64,000 nucleotides of DNA from Verrucomicrobiota bacterium (GTDB lineage: Bacteria; Verrucomicrobiota; Verrucomicrobiia; Limisphaerales; SIBE01), in NCBI GenBank assembly GCA_021733945.1, contig JAIPJX010000007.1:16369-80368 (forward strand), given 5' to 3'. Made by a program: the position numbers and the translations under genes. Shown piece after piece: positions 33,601-45,600 of the stretch. Position 1 is the first letter of the stretch. Every line of letters begins with the position of its first letter. The notes beneath the pieces are model-generated. The model made no database searches. It was not told the DNA's origin and saw only the letters and a list, made by a program, of their open reading frames with translations.

Positions 33601-36600
33601 CCGCCGACCAGGTTGATGTCCACCGCCAGGTTTCGGGCGTTGATCGTCACGCTTGGAATTCCAAGGAAATCGACCGAGCCGGCCGTGGCGGTGAGGCTCG
33701 TCCAACGCAGTCCCTCAAGCTTCGGTTGACCCGCCTTGGGAGCAAGGATCGCCAGACCAAACTCCACATTGCCGAGCGAAAGACCAATCGCGCTGCGGTT
33801 CGGTGTGTCCCCTTCGTCAATCACCCCGTTGTTGTTCGTATCAACGAGGTAGGGACCGTTGATGCCCGCGAACGCATTGAGATTCGTTCCGCCAACGGTC
33901 AGCATGTCCGTCGAGGCAACGGTGCCGTCCGCCAGGGTCACGGTCTTGCTCGATTTCTGGAATCCAAGGGAACCATTGGCATAAAAGAAGTGCCCAACTC
34001 TCAGGTCGAAGGATCCGGCGATCATCAGCAACTTCCCGTCCTCACCCGCAAAATCCAGGGTGAACGCGTCGGCATTCGTGCCAAGGGACGCCGGCGTTTT
34101 AACGCCCACGGGGGAAGCCCCGTAATGGATGACCGTATCTTCCGTGCTCAAGATCGACTGGGCGTGGCCGGTATTGATCGACACCGACAGGTTGCTCCCG
34201 CTGAGTTCAATATCGATGGCTTCCATTCCGATCTGGACGGCGCTGGCCGCAGTCGCCTTCAGGCTCAGCCAGCTGCGATCGGTTCCGACCTCCCTCGCAA
34301 AACCCAGTCCGAACGCCACATCGCTCAGCGCAAACCCGAGCGCCCCAGGATTCGCAGCGGGGCCGTTTAATCCCGCAAAGGCATCCAGGCCGTTCGCACC
34401 AATCCGCCAAAACTCCGTGCTCGTCTGGGTGTTGTCCGAAAGCGACACGGTCTGGTTGCCGTTTTGCAGGACATAGGAACCGGTTGCATGGAAAAATTCA
34501 GCCGCTTGAATCGACGCATTCACCTCGTAGGTGCGGGAACCGAAGTAATCCAGATTCAGGAACATTCCCACCTTGTCGCCATCGGCCGCGGTGCCTGGTG
34601 CCACCTTCACGTCGTCAGCCGCGGGCCGTTTCCTGGTGACCAACCGCACCCGATCCTCAAGTTGGACGACTTCGAAATACAGAGAGCCGTCCCCAAACCC
34701 GAACAATCCGGCCGCCGCGGCAAACTTATCCTGGGCCGCCGCAAACATCAGAATATCGAAAACATCGCCAAGCGCCGGAAGAAACCCATTCACCAGGACG
34801 ATGGAGAAACTCCCGCCAAGGGTGGCATTGCCCGTGACCAGCACCTGATCATAATGACCACCCACCGGAGAAGCTGACCCCCGGGTGGACGCCGGATTCA
34901 CCCCCCCGATTTGAATGGTCACCGAACTGGCCGCCGCGAACGTCTGGGTTCCGTCAATCGTCAGTGTTCCCGGAGAGTTCCCCAGAGCCAGCTCACCGTT
35001 CGCCAGAAGTCCGTTGGGCGCCTTCACCAGAACATTCACCGTACTGGTGATGAACCTGGCTCCGTTCGACAGGGTGACCTGATCTGCGGCCTCGATGGAG
35101 ATCGTGCCACTCCCCGTTCGGATGGACACATTCACCGCAACGTCCGCCCCCCCGCCCTGCGCCTGAATGCGTATGGATCCCGAACCGTCGGCGCGAATTC
35201 CGGTGCCGTTCAGGGTCGTCGTTCCGTCGGTGATGGTGATTCCTCCCGCCAGGGTGACCAGCTCCACAGATCCGTTCTCCGAGGTGATCAGGTCGCTCTG
35301 AATCACCGAAACCGGACTTGTCGTTCCGTCCGTATTGACACGGTCCACCGCCACGAAGACTTCACCCACGGACAGGCTGTTGGCTTCGAGAAGATGGATC
35401 CCGCCGCCACCGCTCCAGGCAGTCACCGTGTTCACGGACGTTTCCAATGCATTCGCACCAGGGATCAAACGCCCGATGGATCCGGCAGCCCTCAACACAA
35501 GCCCACCACCCGACACATCGGGGTGTATATCCCCGCCATCCAGGATGTTGCCTGTGGTGGAAATCAACGCGATGTTCCCGGAGCCGGCCTGCACGCCGCT
35601 CACCACCAGGTCGCGGGCCGAGACAAGCAGAATGTTTCCGGAGCCTTCAGAAGCAGTGGTCATGATCGCCCCGTCCCCCTGAACCAACGTCCCGACCTGC
35701 GCCTCCGCGTCAATGCCTCCGGCAGGATTGAGAATGCTGGTTCCAGAAGCCTGCGACAGATCACGATGCGCGATCAAGGTCATCAGGCCATTGCCCCCCG
35801 TGATGTCCGCATTCACCGCAAGATCCCCTCCTGTGGATTCGAGACGAAGGCGACCGCCGGACCCGACGCTGATGCCTGCCGCGACCGTCAACGCACCGCC
35901 CGCGCTGACCATCAGGGTTCCCCCGGATCCGACAGTCGCACCGGCGACCAGAAGATTCCCAGCATTCTGCAGAACCGCACCGTCCCGGGCATGGGCTTCC
36001 AGGCTGGCCACGCGGAGTCTGATCGGAGTCGCCGCCGTGCCAATGCTTCCCGAGGCCGCTGTCAAGAGCGTGCCGGGCGCCTCCACTCTTGGAGTGCCAT
36101 CCAGAATCCCATCCACAATATTCGCGGCCTCGGCCGTCAAAGCCGCTGTTCCACCCGCAAGAACATGGCCCAGGCGCAGATCGCCGTTCTTTTCGGCAAG
36201 ATGAACATCGCCACGAGCCATGATGGTAAGGAGTCCGTCGACATCCAGATCACTGATGAGCGGCACCCCGGCCGAACCGATCGTTCCCCCGACCAGTGTC
36301 ACTGTTTTACCCACCACATTCACACTGCCATTGTTCGTGGCCGGCTGAATACTCGCGCTCGTGACCTGGAGCGTCCTCGAGCCCTTGGCCAGTCCAAGCA
36401 GAAGTGCGAACGCCGCCTTCAGCCAGACATCGCCACCACTCACTTCGACCCCATCGGTTACCGTCAATGTGTCGTGACCGGCCGCAAGCGAAACGCGACC
36501 GCCTGACCCGGACACATTCTGATTCACCGTCAACGACCCGCTCGTATGCACGACAAACAAACCGGCATCGGTCAGTGTGACTCCCGATCCACCCACACCA

Positions 36601-39600
36601 ATCACGAGGTCACCCTGATTCTCAATCGCAACGGATGATCCGCCAACCGTCGCCGCCAACGACTGGATCCTGGTCCAGATCTCATCGGTTCCGCCGGTTG
36701 CATTCAGCACCAGCGCATCGGCCTCGATCACCGGTCTGCCAGCGGTGTTACTTTCGATTCGGCCACTCGCAGTCAGCGTGACTGTTCCATGGGCAAGAAT
36801 CGCAGGTCCCGTCGAACCCGAGGGCGCCAGTTTGAGGTTTCCACCGGCTGCGGTCACAGTCACCGCGCCGGTGTTGCCTGCTCCCGTTTGTATCGAAACA
36901 ATCGCGAGGTCTCCACCACCGGGCCGTTGGTTCAGGGTGATTCCGCCGGAGGTTCCCATGTTCGCAATCGAAACCCTGGCCAGCTCGGTCTGCAGTCCAA
37001 TTGCACCTGTGGCTGCTGCGTTCAGCAGGTGGCCTCTCACAACGCTGCTCTCGCTCAATTCCAGTATCGCGCCGTTGACCGTCAGATTCACGGTGCCGCC
37101 GGATCCGACGTCGATCGTGCCCACCGAAAGGGAACCATCTGAAACAAGGTCCAGATCGCCGGAATACAACGCAGCCAGGGCGAGCACGAAACCGCCTTCA
37201 CCACCGCTGCCGGACACCTTGATGTTTCCGCTCTCCTTCGATTCGAGCGTCAACTGACCACCCACCACCACCTGGACCGCACCCTCATCCACCTGGAGAA
37301 TGTTTCCACCGGCGGAAAGACTCAGATTCTGATTGGTCGCCAACACCCGGCCGTTGGCCACACGCAGTTCGCGCAGTGCGCTCAACTGAACCGCGCCGCC
37401 GGTCGGAATCGCACCCTGAACCGTCAGATCACGCCACGCCCCCACCTGCAGGCTTCGAGGCAGTGTGCTGAGGGGATCGATCGTCACCGAACCCGTGGCG
37501 TTGAGCACCAGGTCCGTTGTGGCCCCCGCCCCGATCTGGCTCATCAGCGAGTCGTTCAGAACGACGTCGCCCAGAATCAACGTTGGGTCCAGGTTGCCGG
37601 TCACGCCACCCGTCAACGTCACACCACTCTGACTGGCGGATATCTGCTGGTCCCCGGCCCGGAGGTTGGCGCTCGCACCAGTTAACCGGAAGTTGGATGC
37701 TGACGCGCGAATCGCGCCCAGAAACGCCCCGCCATGAATGACGCCCGAGGTGGTGTTTGTCTGCACCGATCCAATCACCACGTCGCCGGTCAGGGACGTC
37801 AGAATCACGTTTCCGCCCGCCACGACATCTGTCGCCGTCAATGTGCCCCCGGCAGTTGCCGCAACGGTTCCATCCGCCGCACTCACAGCGGTCAGTTCCA
37901 CAGAATCGGTTTCCTGCACGAACACCTCGCCCTCGCCCGTCAGATGCGCCTGAAGCGTGTTCACATTGGTGCTGAGTTGAATCCTCCCCGACGCCGTGGC
38001 CGTCACGGAGTCCGCAGTCAGAAAGCCGGTGTATCCCAGGACAACTCTTCCGGAATTCTGAGCGGTCAAGTTCACGCCGCCCCCTGGAGCGGTGAGCGTC
38101 ATGCTCCCCAGCTCGATCGAACCTCCCGCAAGAATGTCGATCGAGTGACCGGTCTGGGTCGTCAGGCTTCCACCCACATACATGATCGCTGCGTCGCTGC
38201 GGATCGCAATATCCCCGCCCGCTTCTACAATGAGTCGATCCGCATCAATCCGTGTATTCGAAGAAGCAGCATAGGTAAACGCCCCCGACGAACGAAGGGT
38301 CGCCCGGGGTGTCGTTTCGCCATCCAGCATTCCGCCGATCAGGAACTTTCCGGCAACCGGGATGTTGCCCGTATAATCCACAGCAACGTCGGAGCGCAGC
38401 TGCGTCTCACCCACTCCGCTCAAGTCGGCCTCCAGCGCCAACGCCTCTCCGCTTGCGAGCACCAACAGAGCCGTCGCAAAAGTCGGCTGCACCGGACCGG
38501 TCGGCAGGTTGAGGGTGCCCCCGGCGCGATATTCCGTCCGATCGGTTCCCCTCACGATGAAAAGCGTCGTGATATCCAGCGCCGCGGACAGAACCACATT
38601 TCGGAGAGTGTACCCTTCGGAAGCGGACACTGCCGGGCCGGCTTCGGACGCAACCAGCACGATGGAACCGAGATCACTCAGCAACGTCACATCGCGACCG
38701 GCCACAACGTGCTGCACATTCAGGGAGTTGAGCGCCTGAACAAACACATCCCCCAGGGGCGCCTGCACATCGGTCAGGGTCAGACCGTTCACCGCCTCGT
38801 TAAATCCGTCTGCGTGCGACAACGTCACACTTCCCGTCCCGCTACCCGCGGAAATCGAGTTCGCCGATATTCGTAATCCGGAAACATTACCCTGCGCGTG
38901 GAGCGAGACCGCATCGCCAATCACGTGCGGTGGTCCATCCGTAGAATCCACCGCAGTGATGTTTCCGCCTGCAACCAGGGTGACATTGCCGCCCGCTCTC
39001 AACGGTCCAACATCCTGGTTCACCGTGAGCCATTGCTGCACCGGAGTCGCCGCGGCATAGGTGGCATCCCCGGTCTGAATCGCCTCGATGACAATCGTGC
39101 CCGGACCGCTGATCGTCAGCAGATCCCCTGTGACGGACGCCGGACCCGCCAGGACACGGTACGACGCGGAAAGACCGGAACTCGCACTCGCAGCCAGAGT
39201 CAAGGTGAGCGAGGTGTGGCTGAAGGTCAGAGCATCCAAAGGAGCAAAGGTCACCGTCTGCCCCAATGTTCCCGTTCCGACGTTCTTTCGGATGATGGAT
39301 CGCAACGCATCCGAATCGTCAACGGCCGTTTCCTCATTCGCCAACAACACCGGCGGTTCCCCCTCCTTCGGCCCGATCGACTGGGTGGTGGTGCCTGCGG
39401 TGGTTTCCAATTTCAAAATGGTACCACGCCCCCCCAATGCCCAGAGGTGGTTGGCATCAGCTCCCCAAATATCCCGCAAATCCTCCAGGGTGCCAGGGCT
39501 GAAGGAGCTCCACGTGCCGCCCTGCCTCTTCTGGATGGTGCCATTGCTTCCAACGGCCCAGACCGTGTCCGCATCGCTGGTCCAAATTCTGTAGAGGGTC

Positions 39601-42600
39601 TGGGTGGTGTTGGATGTTTCAATCACCCATTCCGTGCCGTTCCAATTGAAGATTCTTCCAGAGCTCCCGGACACCCATACATCATTTGCGTTCCGACCCC
39701 AGACGGAATAGAGCGTAAAGTTGCTTCCCGGATCCTGAGTCTCCCAGACCGTGCCGTTCCATTTCAGAATGGTGCCACCGCTTCCCACCGCCCAGACATT
39801 GCTGCTGTCGACTCCCCACACCCCCGAAAGACTGACGGTGGAACCGGAATCCTGCGAACTCCATGTCGTGCCGTTCCATTTGATGATCGTTCCATTGGCA
39901 CCGACCGCCCAGACATTCTGCGCATCGCTTCCCCAGACACCCGAGAGCGTCGGTTTAAATGAGGACGTGCCCACCGGACTCAGGCCGGATTCCTGCGCGA
40001 TCCATGAAGTGCCATCCCATTTACGAATCGTTCCGTCGACACCCACTCCCCAGATATTATTGGCATCGATTCCCCAGATGCTGTTGAGGGATTGTCCGGA
40101 ACCACTCGATTCCGTCTCCCAGCTCGTTCCGTTCCATTTTACAACGGTGCTGCCGCTTCCGGTCGCCCAAATGTTGTTGGCATCAAGTCCCCAGACGGAC
40201 GAAAGCGTATCGCTGAAATTGGACGCCACCCGCGTATTCCAGCCCGAACCATCCCAGGCGAGAATCACACCACCGTTCCCGACCGCCAAGACGTTGCCCG
40301 AATCCTTCGCGTAAATTCCATACAAACTGGAGCTTGTGCCGGATGTTTCGGCGGACCACGCGGACCCGTCCCATTTACGAATCGTGCCAGAGGATCCCGA
40401 AACCCACACGGCCTGCTCGCTCAGGCCGGTGATCGCGTAAAAACTGGCGGTGGTTCCCGAACTCTGAGTTACCCACGTCGAGCCGTTCCATTTCACAATG
40501 GTTCCGCCATTCCCGACCGCCCACACGTTGTTCGCGTCCGTTCCCCAAATCCCATACAACGTCTGTGTCGTCCCGGAACTCTGAGTCACCCATGCGGTGC
40601 CATCCCATTGCGCGATCCCTCCGCTGGTTCCAACGACCCAGACATGATTGGAATCACTGCCCCAGACTCCCAACGACGTTTGATTGCCTCCCGTGTCCTG
40701 AACTCTCCAGGCCTGACCATCCCACTTCGTGACCCTCCCGCTCGAGCCAGCAGCCCAGATGTTGTTTACGTCGGTCCCCCAGATTCCCCTCAGCGTGTCG
40801 CTGGTGCCGGAACCTTGTTCGACCCATGCCGTACCGTTCCATCGCAGGATCGTTCCGAAGCTCCCCACCGCCCAGACATTGTCGGCGTCCGTTCCCCAGA
40901 CCGCATACAGGGTTCTGTCCGCCGTTGGTTCCTGGCGCAGCCACGTCGCCCCCCCGTCGCCCGTGTGCCAGAGATAACCCGTGTCCCCAACCGCCCATCC
41001 GTTCACGGCATCAACCATGGCAACGGACTGAAGGGTGGTTCCATTCTGATAAACCTCCCATTCGCTGGCCGATGTGATTTCAAACGTTGCCGATCTGGCC
41101 CCCGAGTACTCCGTATCGTTGATCGTGGCGATCACCGTGTATTTGCCGACTTCCGTGGGACTGGTCTGGGAACCGTTGTAAGTCACGCTCACGGCGAAGC
41201 CCGCCGGCACGCTGGCAACCGCCACCTCCCGAGCACCACCGGTGTATTCCTGCCGAAGACCGCCAAAGTTGATCGTCGGATTGATCGTGAAAGTCCGATC
41301 CACCGGTTCGGCAGCCAAATACTCGTCGTTCCCGTCCTGGGTGGCGCGCACGACCACCGTTCCGAGATCGGTCGTGTAGATCGTTCGGCCATCAATCAAT
41401 GCGGGTCCGCTGACAACGGAATAAGTCACGGCAAGTCCGGCACTCGAGGTCGCAAACACAGAGAACGGAGTGCCGAAATTCCTCGCGCCGCTCGAAGTAA
41501 AGCCGATTGTCTGCGTCAACTTGTCCTGAATTTCGATTTTGGTGCCTGATGTCGTCGTTGTATAACCATCGGTCGCCGCGACCCTCAGGGTTCGCGTCGC
41601 GGTGAAGGCGGCTCCGGCAATCGGAGCCGAACCATCCGTCGGCGGATTGGCCTGGCTGGGCAACTGCCAGGCGACAGCCAACACATCCCCGCCTGTATTT
41701 TGTTTGTGCAGCACTTCCACGTAATAGGTCTCTCCGGCTGTCAGCGTGATCGTTCGCGGAGTGGGCCATTCGCTTCCCGCAAACTGATCGGATCGTTTGG
41801 CGCTAAGGCTGCTGTCCCCTGTTGAACTCAGCCATTCCCGGGTCCGGGACCAGACGGTCTCCCTGGCAATGAGTTTCTTGTTCGCCGGATTCTCGTCGTA
41901 GCTCAGGTAGAGTTCCGTTGCGTCGTCGCCGCTGACGAAGAACACATACTCACCCGTTTCAGGAGCCGTGATGTAGCCTGAAATTCTTTGTCCATAGTTG
42001 TCGCCGTAGGCACTGGGAGCTTCAAAGTCCGACAGTAGTTCCACGACATCCGGGCTGGACGGAAATTTCCCACTGCTCAGGAGTTCGGCTGTCGTGTCTC
42101 CGGAAATACCGGTGTAGACCTCGCGCAGCAGATGTCCCTCGGTCAATGGCGATGCGGTGTAGGTGATCCGGCCTGCCGTCGTGAAGTAGGTGTTCAACGC
42201 GCTCACCGATCCCGTGAATGTCCGCGCCGTGGGGGTTCCGCCAATCGTGATGCCCTCCGCATCCTGTCCGGAAATCGTTCCATCCCCGATGGACAACGTC
42301 ACGGTCAATGTGGCCGAATCCGGATCGGAAAAAGGCGTACCCGCAAATTGCAGATCACTTGTCCTGTTCGACATCACCGTGAAACCCGCCGGAACGGAAA
42401 CGACAGGCGGCAGCTGCGGAGGTTTGACCAGAATCGTGCTTTCCGCGCTCGACGTGGAATTTCCATCGGACGCAACCAGCGTCAGAAGTTGCGGCCCCGG
42501 TCCGGTTGCTCCGGACAGATAGGTAATGTTCCCGGCCGTCGTGAAATAAGTGTTCAGATCCGCGATCGTTCCGGTGAACGTCCGCTCAAGTGCCGTTCCA

Positions 42601-45600
42601 CTGACCGTGACCGTTCCCGTGGAGGCTGCGGAGATGGTTCCCTCGGCGACCGACACCTTCACCGTCAAACGGGCGGAATCCACATCGGCAAACGGAACCC
42701 CCAGGAATTGAAGATCGCCGACGGAACCATCAAACACGGTGAAACTGTTGGTCGCGGACACGACGGGTTGGAGATTGATGTCGCCCGGGCCCGATGCATA
42801 CCGCCCGCCCTGGATCCGGCTGACCTGAATATTGCCACCCGCCTCCAACCGAATGTCGCCTCCATCGCCGGCATCAGCCGTAATGATCAGGGCACCGGCT
42901 TCCTGCAGGATGTCGCCGATTACCGCGGTCACGCTCACCACACCACTGCTGCCCGCCTCACCCGCGACGGGGGATACGTCGGTTGAGATCGTGGCTCCGG
43001 TTTTTTGGAGAACGCTCCGCGCCGCGCTCAACTGGATGTTGCCCATGTTCGACCGCGCCCCTGCGAACATCACCAGATCAGACCCGGTTCCCTGCGCATC
43101 GAGGGTCACGATCCCGGCTCCGCTGGCGGACACCGCCGCAGGATTCCCAAAGGATCCGTTCGACTCGAGAGTGATGGAACCATTGATGGTTTGAAGCAGG
43201 ATCGCTCCGCCATTGGTCGTCACCAAATCGCTCTGCATCCCGTCGATCAATTCCCGGGTCACTGCGGTTTCCATAACACGCCGCACACGGATGGCGTCGG
43301 TCAGACCGACTGACACAGAATCCTGTTCGATGAGTCTGATGTCCGACCCCGCGTGCGCGGACACCCGCTGAACCGAGGTCTCCAGGGGGTTTTCAGCGCC
43401 GATTCCCAGCGGAGCCCAAAGGCGAACCGAACCACCCGCGATATCCACATGCGCGTCACCGGCATCCGCGATCCGGCCCGTGCCCGAGATCGCGCTGAGC
43501 GCGCCAGAACCAGCGTCCACATGGGTCAGGGTCAAATCTCCATTCGCCCAGAACCGAACGTTTCCGGATCCGCCGACGTTGATCACACCCGCACCGACCG
43601 CCATGGACACCGAACCCGTCGTCGCCTCAACATCGAGGTTCCCTGCTCCGGACGCCAGCACCACCGCGGTTGAACCGATCGAAACGTTTCGTGGCGAGAG
43701 AATCGAAACGTCGCCGGTTCCGGATTGTACGTTCGCGCCCAGAAACACATCGGAATTCGCCCCCTGAGCCTGCAGCAGTATGTTTCCGGAACCATTCGCC
43801 AGCACACCCACGCCGGCAGTGGATTCTCCTGGAGGCGCAACCGTAATCGTCCCGCTCGTGGTTCGAAGCACGATGGATCCGTTGAAACCCGTCACCAACC
43901 CGTTTCGGCGATCAAGGATCGGCGCGTTCGAAGTTCCCTCCGTGGCCCGGATCACACTCACCGCAACATCACCCACCTCAAGGTGATCATTCTCCAAAAG
44001 ACTCAGGCCTCCGGCCCCACCAAATCCCGCCAGGACGGAAACGGCAATACGAAGTGGATTGAACTGATTCCCCAACGCACCAACGGCATTGGAAGCCGCC
44101 ACAAACAAACCATCGGAGGTGACGTGGAACATCGCATCGCCACCGGGAAGAATGTTTCCGACGTTGGACCGGATTCCCACATTGCCAAGTCCGGCATCGA
44201 TGCGGACCACGCGAAGATCTGTTTGTGATTCGATGCGGACATCCCCACCCAGCGAGCTTCCACTCGAAATCGAGGTCCCGTCGGTCTGGGTAATGCCGCC
44301 ACTCCAGGAGGTAAGGTCAATGCTTCCGCCCGCAGTTTCCACATTCGCATTCACCAAAATCGAACCCGTGGCCTGCACCGAGATAAATCCCGTTCCTGCA
44401 TTTGTGATGTCCCCCGCCAGAACGAGGTCACCCAGATTGATCAGCGCGATCCCGCCCCGGGTGCCGCTGGCTTCCAACTGCTCAACCGCCACTTCGATTG
44501 GGCTGTTGGCCAGCCCGATTCCACCGCCCGCAGTGCCGGAATGCACCGCCTCGAGAACCAGCGCCCTGGACCGGATCCTTGCCCCCTCGCCTCCCGGAAC
44601 ACCCAGGATCGAACCCGCCTCGGCAACCAGCGACACGGATCCATTCGGAGCGTCAATCAAAACAATCCGGAGGTCACCGGAACGCTCGATCAGATGGAGA
44701 TTCTGGCCAACGCTGGCAGTCAGAGTTCCATCGAGGAGATTGTTCGTGACGATCGGCATCTCAACCGATCCAACGGATCCCCTGCCCGCATTCAGCGTGA
44801 TGCCATACCCCACCACGTTGGCGCTCCCGGGAACAGAGGTGCCCAGAATTCCGTTGCCGCTTTCCAGAAGGACCGGCACCTGACCCAGAACGGATTTTAA
44901 AACCATGTCTTCACCCGACCTCAGCGTGATGTTGCCGAGCGCGGACAAACCGAGCACCTTCCCGACTTCCATCCGTCCGCCCGCATTCAGTTCAATCACG
45001 CCAGCGCTGGCCTGCACATTGGCATCCGCGTTCGTCGCGGTCAGGATCATGTCCCCGCCTGAAGCCAACCGCACGTCGCCCTCCGAACTGCTGACGGAAT
45101 CCACATTCATCTGCCCGCCGGCGGTCAAGGTGACGCCCCCCGAAGACGCGAAGATCGAGACGGCGGTCAACACCCCGTCGGCAAATCCAGAAATCGCCCC
45201 TTTGTCGGACACCACCCTTGTCGCGCCAAGATTGCCGGCCGCTCGCAACAGAATGGCGCCATCCACAGCATGGACATCCGTCGCTGTGAGATCCCCCCGC
45301 GACTTGAGGAAAACCACCCCCAGATCGTTGGTCACGCTCAGAAAGTTGACGTCCCCCAGAGCCCCAACAATCACGTCCCCCGCCGCTGCGATCTCAACGC
45401 CGCCCGAAACCTTCACATTCACGTCGTCCTTCACCTGGACGACGAGTTTTTCGATCGCGAACTTGTTGGTGACGAATTGGCCGTTCCGGATGGAAACCGT
45501 TCCGTCGGTGGTCCCCCAATCCGCCTCAACCCCGGCCGCAAACTCGGGAACGATCCGTTGCCAGACACGGCCGTTTCGGAACTGTTCCGGCCGAGCCAGA

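Noticed and set aside
31600..33850. EF-hand-like loops as dockerin domains of a cellulosome
   Set aside because: Each repeat has a single loop inside a beta-rich unit, not the paired loop-helix modules of a dockerin, and no cohesin or glycoside hydrolase is present.
31065..34370. A 1,101-codon open frame on the + strand, antisense to the giant gene
   Set aside because: It runs exactly along the ~183-residue tandem repeats; a stop-free opposite frame is copied with each repeat. The translation has no family resemblance and is rich in Arg, His and Gln as expected of antisense frames in GC-rich DNA.
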